Under the pieces are notes generated by a model that saw only the letters and a list, made by a program, of their open reading frames with translations, was not told the DNA's origin and searched no databases. A DNA stretch of 64,000 nt from NCBI GenBank assembly GCA_932521025.1, contig OW051472.1, positions 2,480,001 to 2,544,000 on the forward strand, written 5' to 3'. The stretch's first letter is position 1. Every line of letters begins with the position of its first letter. Position numbers and translations under genes: made by a program. This DNA is from Oscheius onirici (taxonomy: Eukaryota > Nematoda > Chromadorea > Rhabditida > Rhabditidae). This document shows, piece by piece, positions 48,808 to 59,100 of the stretch.

Positions 48808-49299
48808 ATTTTTTCATCTATATGGAAACTAGTTACATTATCGGAAAGACCACCACTGGCCCAAGATTTCCTCCCTCTCAATGGAGCTGTGTCGAAAACG
48901 TAGAAGAAGGAATAGCTAGAACAAACAACGCGGTTGAAGCATGGCACAAGCCATTAAAAGTATGTTGTTTTTTTGGAATAAGGAAGTAGTTTTTAGTCTA
49001 TTCTTTATCACAGCAATGGCCTTCAAAAAGCCCGTCTATCATCACTCGTCAAAAGACTTCAGAAAGAACAAGCGGATACAGTGCAACTGACTTCTTTACT
49101 GCACGAATTTCCTCTCGAAAAGGTACGCCTTTGTTCTTCTCTACAACAATAATACTAGGTGAAAGAAAACTTGCAAACAAAGTCTCTTCTGAAGAACCAA
49201 CGCCTCCAAGCAGTGATACGAGCTCGAAGCCGTGCTTCCGGACCTTCTACTCTAGCCGATATCGACGAAATTTCTTTCATTTTTGAGTCTCTGCACTAA
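48808..49299 (+). pseudogene. C-terminal part of a Mutator-like (MULE) transposase, still spliced
   Basis: Three exons (48808-48959, 48997-49122, 49159-49299) join in frame across introns of 37 and 36 bases and end in TAA; AATAAA follows at about 49320. The protein reads RFPPSQW...GIARTNNAVEAWHKPLK, then SSLVKRLQKEQADTVQL, then a basic C-terminus ending SFIFESLH. The RTNNAVE(G/A)WH signature and the following LKKEQ-like helix are typical of the region after the catalytic core of MULE-type transposases. No DDE catalytic part or FLYWCH zinc finger is visible upstream; the 360 bases between the MGCC stop and 48808 hold none. It is either a truncated relic or the last exons of a gene whose start I cannot see. 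The intact frame and splice sites suggest it is recent or under selection. Confidence 0.65.
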
Positions 49300-50150
49300 A
49301 ATTGTACTTATAGACGATTCAATAAACTTTTCTAAGAGAACTGCTTGCTCTTGTCAAAGATTTTACGCTAGAAATTGATTTTTATCGAAAGGCCGTTTTT
49401 ACTCACCCAAAGGATCCGAGAAGTTGATGAACACAATGGCATATGTCCGTTTGTTCTTCTATTTATTTTTTTTCGCCATGAAAATATCGTAAAAAGACAG
49501 AAAAACTAGAAAAAAGCCGTAAAGAACGAAGTTGTTGACGTACCTAGTTCTTCTGCTTCTCTGTATTCGCTTTTTCGACTTGTCCTCGACGTTCATGATG
49601 TAATTTTGGCGCGATTACCTCTAAAAATAATATTTTAGTATGCATTAGTGTTTATACAAGGCAATCGCACAATAAAATAAAGAAAATACAAGAAAAATAG
49701 ACAAAAATAAGAAGAAAATCCAGGAAAAAGTGAAAAATGAGTTATATTTTAGGGAAACGGTAATTGCGGAATAAAAAATACGTAATTACGTAAAATTGAA
49801 ACGAAACGTCGCACCTGCAAACCGGCAACGTTCAAAGTGCCCGCGCTCAAAACGTGCCAAATTCAAAATGACTCGCGCGCGAAACGGGTCACATTCAAAG
49901 TGGTTTTGCCAGTTTCGGGGCTGTCCCGTTCACACACAATGAGACTGTCCCTTTAAAGAAGGCAATTTCCAATAAGCAAACAGTGGAACATTTCCATACT
50001 GCAGGGCCTTTTCTTATCGAAAAGTTGTGGATACGCTTGACCATCTGTGGAGGTCTTTCCGCTAGTCAGAAGAACAAGAATACGCTGAAACACTTTATCT
50101 CCACTGACAATACACATTATTCGGATTCTGGTTACCAAAGATTCAAAGAA
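49300..50150. other. Interval between the MULE fragment and kynureninase
   Basis: It contains A-rich DNA and, at about 49800-49956, a GC-richer block of CAAAGTG/CAAACCGG words ending in CACACAATGAGACTGTCCCT, which is a lone right end of the TTAA MITE family. No gene is supported. Confidence 0.5.
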
Positions 50151-53100
50151 TTACATAGTCTGTTCGACGACACTGGCAGCTTCGATGAGAGCTGTGATGA
50201 AGCGTCGGCAGTCGACGTAGTTGTTGTAAAGATGAACCGGAGTGACGCGGATCACATTAGGGTAGCGCTTGTCCACCTGAAATTTGTTATTTTTAGTTTT
50301 CCAAATGCTGAGTGAAACAGCACACCACATTCGCGGTTTTCATATCAGTTAGTATTGAAAGGTAAAAAACGCATGCACTTCAACACACGATACCTCATTA
50401 CTGGTAGAGTCAATGTTGCAGTCAATCTATAAGCTTTTTCTCTGAAGGATTTCTGCTTAGAATACTCTAGTCTGTAATCTGTAAAACATCTCTTTCAGTG
50501 TTTTTTTTAGAAAGTGAACATATGTTAGGAATTCAAGCTTTGATAGCAACCTAAAGAGATTTTGAAAGTATTGAACAGAAACATTTGAACAAGACCGAAA
50601 AGTTCAAAAGTAGAAGGCAAAACGTGAAGGAAAGATATCTTTTTTTGAAACTGTTACACTTCTGGCGAGGCGGATTGGCGCAGTGGCAGGAGGCGCCAGC
50701 GTCAATCGAAGGGTCACAAATTCGATCCCCGCCTCAGCCCAACCAAGACTTCTACCCTTCCCGAAGGTCGGTAAATTGGTAGTAGCTTGCTACGAAGTAA
50801 AGGCGTTCCTGGGAACAGGTGGGCACTGTGGAACGTTTAAAGCCCCTCGCTATCTGGCCCCTCAGATGCACCCGCTAGTCAAAGGCTTGAAGACGGGAGA
50901 ATACTTTTTCTTTATTTTACACTTCTGGCTGTTAGAGGCTGTTTATTTTCGTACAGTGCTTTCTCGCTCATGATATGTAGAAAATACAACTACTAGACCA
51001 GCTGTCGGTAACATTGGGAACATGTTCGATATCAATAAGAGGACTATAGAATTTTGATACTAAGAAAAGCATTATAACAAGTGCCCGAAACAAATAAATT
51101 CTTTTGTGTTGTCGGATAGTAGCTGATTCGAGTGAGTAGTAAACCCAATTTCTCTGTTTGTTTTTGACAGATCGGTAGCGAGAACAAAAATAGAGAAATA
51201 CTGTATGCATAATGTGAAATATATAAGTTTTTTTGAGCGGAGAAATGAAAAAAAACCTACATCGTCCATCTGTGCACTTTTAGGAAATTTTTGGTTACAT
51301 TCCTAGTTGACAACAGGCCAAAACAAATTTGTGCGATTGCCTCCTTTTGCCGAAAAGCAACCAAAGGAACACTATTATTATGGTCTATGGTAGACGTTTA
51401 CAATCGACTATTGTCATTCTAATTTCCCAGAAACTTATTACCGTTTCTTGAAAGGTTCGAAAGTTTGCAAGATCGTGCAAGTAAAGCTGATTGCTTGTCA
51501 CTCGGCTAAAAATTGATGGAACAAAACATTTTCCTCTCATTTTCATTTATGGAACAAAACATTTTCCTCCTCGGGCCCAGCAGCACCTCACTCTTACAAA
51601 CATTTGTGAAGACAATTGCTATTGCTACTGAATTCTTCACCGATCAAAACCCTTTCACTATTACATGAAACAAAACTCCGAATAGGCCAATAGAACTTTG
51701 TTCGGAGCAAAAAAAACTAAAGAGCATTACCAACCTAATACTTTCTGTTCTGGTGTAAATTATGAGACTGCTTCATGAAACACACGCCGTATTTTTGAAC
51801 TGAAAAACTGGATACACAGACAAAATTCAACCGCGTTCTCGGTTGAGAACGCTTTTTTGGGGCTAAGTAAGCTACACAACGAAGTTATTACCGGTAACTG
51901 TAGTCGTTTTTTCTTTAGCAGGCTATTTACTCGAACAGACTGCATAGGTTTCAAGTGGAAGGAGTACGGTAAAAGTGATGAGTAACACCAAGATGATGTA
52001 CTTATTTTCATCAAAACAGTATTCGTACTGTACGAACAAAAATAACTTTTCCTGAATTCGAAGCAACACATCTCTTACAGGATTTTTGGGTCATACAGAA
52101 AAAGAACAAAGTTGTTTTACTCGGACAAACGATTACAGATTTTCAGTAGAGAGAATGCGTCGAATGTTATGTTTCCAATTCAAAATACTATGAGCACCTT
52201 ATGAAACATATTTTCTTTCGATCTCAACTGGATATTAGCGACAGTTCACAGCCTAATCGTAACACACTTCTGTGAGACATCTGAAGCTCGGCACATACTA
52301 CGAGCATCTTTGTGAAACATGAACGTTTCGTGAAATCATATTTTTTGAGAAAAGAAAATGTCTTGCCAGCTGTTTATCTTCTTTTGACAAAGTCCTATCC
52401 CGATTAGACAAAAAAAAACTCACAGCAACGCCTCTCTTGACTAGTTCCTTGTAGATGACGTCGATGTGGACGCTGAACTTTACGGACAGCTGACAGCCTC
52501 TCTCACAGAAGTTGGCTGGAGTGAGAATGGTTGCTGATATTTTCGAAGTTCTGAAAAAGTATTAGATTCGGGAAGGAACAATTGATCAGAGACAAGAATA
52601 TTCGCTCCTCATATAGAAATGATGAAATAAAAAACACACCTAGCTTCTGATTTTTCGCCGAAAAAGTGGTTGATGAGGAACTCCAAGTAGCCGGTGAGAT
52701 AGCAGCTTCGGCTGCGCAGATCGTCCAGAGAGACACTGTCGTAAACCTGGAAGTTTTGAATCTTTTATAGTGTTTTGATTCTTTGGTTCTCGTCAAAAAA
52801 ACCAGGATAATTCGAATTAGCGAGCATATTGGTTACGAGTTTTGCAACATGGCACGCAGATGAATTTCCAGCGTTTTGATTGACAAGGAAAAACTTTTCC
52901 CGCCACAAATCATGTATCTTTTACTTGGACAGACCATATCTTGTTGTTTAAACAATTGAAATGCTTCAGTAACTTTCATACTTTTCAGAGAGTTACAAAA
53001 CAGGTCCTGGACATATTAGTTTTTTTTCTTCCATTTGCCGCCCGCCGATTGTAAGACCGACGTCTATCTGAGATACACCTGTTTGTTGAAACGATAAAAA

Positions 53101-56100
53101 TGCACGCACTGTTTTTCGGGTTTAGTGGGTTTTTTTTATCTAATTCGATGCTCTATTTGCATTTTTTTAATATTTTACTACTTCTATAAGAGCAAAACGA
53201 AGCAGAATCAATCACTTGTTTGATCCAAGGCTGTAGTTGCAGATTGTTAAAAAACTAAACGTAGGATTCAGCTAGCAGTGAACATATTTAAAAAAAATAC
53301 TATAAGAGAAAGTTGAAGCCTTCAAAGTTCAGCGTTGTTTGTTCCGAGATTTGAAACTGACGCCAATTTGGACCTTTTTTGTCTGCAGCAACAATGAAAG
53401 TTCACATTTTTACCAGCAGGCTTCGCCGCCTGTCGGCGGCTTTTTTCACTTGTTTTCTTCTCTACTTCTGATCCCTTCCCCCGTCAACCGATCTTCCTTG
53501 ATCCTTTCCCCAGTCAACCGATATCTCCTTATCCCTTCCCCAGTCAGCCGATCTCTTCTGATCCTTTCCCCAGTCAACCGATCTCTTCTAATCGAAAGTT
53601 TCTCCGGCTATCCGATCTCTCTCTGAACTTATACAGATCTACCGGTCCCTTCTGATCCCCTAGCGGTCAGCCGGACTTTATTTCTTACTCAAAACAATTT
53701 AGCAAAAATATTTGGCGGGGAGGGGAGTCGAACCCGGGTCGTCTGAGTGAAGACGGCGACTCTTAACAATACACCAAAAATTTGAGGTCCCGGACAAACA
53801 AATAAACAGTCCACCACAGACACCATTGCGCTTTAGTAGTAGAGAGATAAGGAAAAATAGAGCGATCGAACAATAGTTACAACTAAGATTCTTCCAGTTT
53901 TTTTTTTGTTTTTTTACGCACAAACAGCTACACTACAAGGAATTGAAAGTTCTTCTAATGATCCGACTATCACGAAATCGTGAAACATTTTTCTCGCTCA
54001 ACAGATTTCAGGAAAACAATCCCATTACAGGAAAACTGTACTTACTTCCAGCATTCCCATGATCGGAACCATAAGATGAATTGGTGGATTGCTGATTCTG
54101 TAGCCGGAAGCGCCATCTTCCAGATCGAGAACTAAATTGAAATCGTTTTTGTTTCGTATTGAGGTCTTCAATCTTATTGCGCTTGTTTCATATTGACTGC
54201 GCCGTGACTCTCCTAGATCCCATTCGAAACGTTCGAAAAGTAGTCATTCCGCGAATCGCAACATCTATAGGTTTCCGAATACAAATTTTGCGGGTTGGGG
54301 ACTTTTCTTAGAAAAAATTGTTCTAGAATATTCTAGAACGAATTTTTCGTGAATCAAGTTTACGGCTGTTTTTGTACATTTTTGACGCTTCGTTATATGT
54401 TTCTGGTGTAGTTTTTCACGCTGAGTCGATTGAACATAACTAAAAATCAAGAAAATACTTGGAACACGCTGAAAAATGCAAAATAAGTTTTGAGCAAATG
54501 GGTCTCGACACGAAATATACTGTAACTTTTCTAAGAAAAATCCCTAACCTAATTTTGCACTGTTTTTTTCACCGAAAAAAACTAGCTTTTATCCGCTCTA
54601 AGTTGAACCAAAGCAGCGAATTCCGTCATTGTTTCCTACAAAGGAAAGAGAATGAACAAAGACAATGACTCTATTATATTACAGTAACCTGGCCATTATA
54701 CTTGGGCACGAGCCGATTTCGAGCCGGCTCCACGGGGTATGTCGAGCCGAGTCGGCTCGAAGGGTTCATCGAGCCGAGCCGGCTCGCGGACCTCTTCGAG
54801 CTCGACAGGGTAGGGCGAGCCGAGCCGGCTCGGCTCGAGCCTAAAGAAAAACGGAAGTTTTACGAAATTCTAAAAAGGGATGACCATTTTTAATAGAAGT
54901 TGTGTTATAGCTCCAAGAGGAACAAAGTTATAGTAGATACGCCCTACCTAATAATTCATAACATTACACTTGACATTTTGTCCTGTTTTGCCAAAAAATA
55001 GACGAAAATTTGACATTGTTTGGCTCGAGCCGGCTCGAAGGGGTCGACGATCCGAGCCGGCTCGAGGGTCAGAAACCGGCTCGGCTCGAGCCGCCCAAGT
55101 ATACTGGCCATGTTAGACTATTCCTAAAGGAAGACCTGTACGGATTTTCCTGGCATAAACGCCTGTTGAAAAGCAGTCTTTTCTAAAAAAAAAATATTTT
55201 GTTCCGGAGTGAGAATATAAGAGATTCTTTTTCTGTTATTATAATTGCAGTGTTTACACTTACCATTGTCCATACTGAATCGCGTGCTCATCTTGTGGCT
55301 CCACCAGCCCAGAAGACGCTCACGCTTGTCTGTCTTGAAACTGAATTTATCTTTCCAAACCGTAAAAAGCAAAACAAACCGCTCGTGAACGAAAAGGCCG
55401 GCCATTCCTCCAGCTCCAGTACATCCGTACTTGTAGGAGCACCAGCAGGCGAAATCCACATCCCACCAGTGCAGATGAAGAGGAACGTTGGCAAAGGCGT
55501 GGGCCAGGTCAAAGCCGACGAGACAGCCCTGAAACTTGGCTCTTTTGTGAGTTTTTGAACTTTTGGTCACCTTTGAAGTGACAAGAATTATGCGTTATTT
55601 ACTAATAAAATCGGAAGTTCGTATTTGTTTCACAATTTTCGTATAGGTCAATATCTCGAATGACCGCAATTTACGCAGGAGGAAAAATACGATATTTAGG
55701 TAAAAGTGAAACTTTTTGAACGTTTTCACTGGATATAAAAATTACAAATGTGACTGATGTTGAAACATTTTGATAAAATTTGCGATTGTTTCACCAAATT
55801 TCTGCCTTCGGAAGCTTTGAACGAACAGTGCATTTTGGAGTCAAAAACTTGATAAATGAAGCAAGAGAAGAGAGGTAAGAAACTATAAACACTTTTACTT
55901 TTCTTGACAAAAACTAGGAAAATCCGAAACAAGTAACAGTCGTTATTGTTTCACACTTTCGATATGAACTTCGTAATTTTTTTTCATTGGTCTGGTTATC
56001 TCTCAAAATCGAAATTTAGCACCACAACTTTCACAAAGCCTTCTGTCCGGTTCCGTTTGCCAGGCAAATACTCATTATGTTGTTTGATGAACTTTCTTAT

Positions 56101-59100
56101 AGTGTTTCACGCTAGTGGTGTATACCTTCTAAACTTACATCACAATTGCGTTGTAGTATTTCGTTGTATAATAGTTGTATTTCGACATTGAAATAAAAAC
56201 TAGAAAAAATGCGTTTGTGTCTTTCACGCGTTTGGCTATAGATGACCGCCTAAATCTTTCCAAGTATCAGATTACAAAACGAAAGTCATTCGCTAAATTT
56301 TTGTCAAAAAGTCAGCGAAAAGCATGGAAACTGATCCTAACAAAAATGGTCTTTGATGTTTCATCAAATGCATAAAATGCCAACTATCTGCTTTTTTTTC
56401 AATCAGCTTCACCTTTCGATCACATTTTCACATTTCGAAAACACAACATCATCCAGAAAACAACTTTTCCAGTCCGTTTACCCACCTTTCTGTGTCCAGC
56501 CTCCGTAATGGCCTTCATGTCAAACAGCTGACCAGTGTAGTATTGGATTCCGGCGAAGAAGATGACAGCAATCTGGAAGTTTCATCGTTTTACCAATGGT
56601 AGAGACTCACCTCATCTCCATTTTTCTCGATGTAATCCAAGATATCTTTAGTTCTGAGAGTCTCTTCCCCGTCTCTAGGAGAGAGACAGACCATACTCTC
56701 CTCGACAGTTCTGCCGTGAAGACGAATCTGCGACTCGATGGCATAGTGATCCGAAGGAAAGGCTTTGGATTCGAGAAGAATCTTGTGACGGGTTTCTGTT
56801 GGCTTGTAGAAGGCCGTCTGGAATCGGATTTTGGTAAAAATAGAACAATGTAGAAAACTTCAATATTAGTAGTTTTTGGACAGCTGTCGATTGAGAATGA
56901 TCACTTTAGTTTCTACACTGATTATCAATAAAGTGTGAAACAAAAAATATTAATTATTTTCGAAGAATTTACCTCCTGGAAACCAAACATAGTATCAGCA
57001 GACTTTTTGCTAGCAGACTTTTTTTGAACTTGAGGAATCTCCAGCAAAAATGACGCCAAAGGTGTATAGCGAAATTTTCAAGAAAAACCGCCCGACGCGA
57101 ATCTGACTCGAGTCGAGTCGAGTCGAGTTAACGAGTCGAGCCGATTTTCTCGAAAATTTCACGATGCGATTTGCGGATAGGCCAATTTTCAAAATGCGGA
57201 TGCGATTGCGATTGCGATTATCAAAAGTTAGCACGGATATCCGCGGATGCGATTGCGATTAGCGGATATCCGCTCATCCCTGTTCTCGACTAACCAGAAC
57301 TATTCAATGTCGAACAGTGTGAAACTTGTTTTATAGCGTTTTCCAACAAAAGGTGCCGAAAGTTTTATATGGTTTTCTCAATCAGAAATTTTCTTGCCTA
57401 CTTTTTTCCACCACGGGACCAATACCATCTGTCAGTGTAAAATACTCATCCAAGATTTCGTATTCGCTTATGCGTTATTGCGGCCTCGTCACGAAAAAAA
57501 TGGGTTACTGTAAGTATCTCTTTTAGTGATCAAATTATATGTTTCTTGTTCCAATTTCACTGAGACTATACTATCTTTTCTTTTTGCAGTATACTTCTTT
57601 TTTGCTCTGCTAAAATAGACTAAAAGCTGCATGAAAAACTGATGTTATTCCGATATTTTTGCGTTTCAGCTGCGGCTAAGGCTTCCTTTTACTATTACTA
57701 TTGGACAAAACAGCAAAAAAAAAACCTACCAAAAGAACATGAATGTTGACCGTAAGACCATTACAGAGAGCGACTTCTTCCTTGTTGGCTCCGACCAGTC
57801 GAGCCACTCCTTCCAGTCCAGCTTCGTCACAGTAAGCCCAAGGCAGATCACCGTTCAGATGACCGAAAACTCCCCTGAAAGCCGTTTTTTACAACTTTTG
57901 AGCAAAAAACTCACATTCTGGCCCATTTGTCCAGTTGTTCTTTCATTATTCTTTCCGTAGCTTTGGGCATCAGACCAAGAGAGTTTCCGCAAAGGTAGAT
58001 GGAGTCGGAGTCGGGGTTGCAGAGCAGAGAATCGACTGAAAAAAGTGTTTATTTTGGGAAACAAAAGATTGCCTAAAACACCTGCAGATCGAATTTTCAA
58101 AGCAAAAGTTTTTGCTTAATGTCCTCTTCGTATCATAGCTCAAGCCTACCTAATCAGTACCGTCAGTTTCTCTTTTTTCAAGTTTTTTCGGACTCTGAAT
58201 CACTTTTCCGTACTGTTAGTTTAGACATCCGACATTTTCCACGTTTTTAGTGGCAGCAGGGTTCGCATCGAAAAAATGGGCGGTAAATTCTATGGATGTC
58301 TCCTACAAGGAACAGGTTCGCAGACATAAGCCGCAAGGGACATGCTTTGACAGTATTCTCTGCAGCTTGCATCTATGTCTGAACGAGCAGTTTTTTCTCA
58401 AATTTTTCTTCTGCTTCGAGCATATTTCTAGTAGTTGCGTCTATTTCTGATTTCAATTTCAACATTTTCAGCATACCCAAGCCAAAAAATAAGAGAAAAC
58501 TTCTAATTTGGTTGTGCTCCAAGTCAACCCTTGCCCCCAAACTCAACCCCCAAACTTTTGGAATAAAAATCCAAGTCACAAAACATGATTTTTGTTTCAT
58601 CAGTTCTTTATATGTTTTGACAGTTTCTTTCAAAACTTTAGGTTATCAAAAAAAATGGCACAGAACTAAAGAACTACAGAACTAAACTACATTCCGGCTA
58701 TCCCCCCCCCCCCTTTTTTTTTGAGAACCCGAAGTAAAATCTCAATTTTCTAACTCATCCTTAAATTTTTCAGTTTGGCGATGTTCAGCAAAGTTGTAGT
58801 ACTTGAAGCGCTCTACAACTTTGCAGAACATCGCAAAGCTCGAAAATGTAAGCGTGATCTAGAAAAATACGATTTCCTTCTTAGCATCTGCCGAAATACA
58901 ACCAACCCCCCATAAAACTTGATCTACCTAATCTCACTCCAACATTACAAAACTAACGTCTATCTACGTGGATCACAAAACATATAACTGCCTCCTTCAC
59001 AGCAAACAACCTTATTCGGTTAGAAATACAGGTTCAAAGAGTGTTTGTCAAGTCATGTCAAAACTAATCCAAAGTAGAAGTTCATGACTTCGCTCTATCA

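Noticed and set aside
49544-49596. Possible minus-strand exon MNVEDKSKKRIQRSRRT with a GTACGT donor, and a GAC GTC GTC ATC GGA stretch at 48730-48775 as later exon
   Set aside because: No consistent downstream exon chain or family; short basic peptides in A-rich DNA arise easily.
50664-50740. Functional tRNA gene
   Set aside because: A- and B-box-like words are present, but no standard anticodon arm is evident, and the sequence continues into a repeat body shared with 61988.
53467-53590. CRISPR-like array of 29-30 bp repeats
   Set aside because: Units are contiguous without spacers, imperfect, and lie inside a SINE-like element of a eukaryotic genome.
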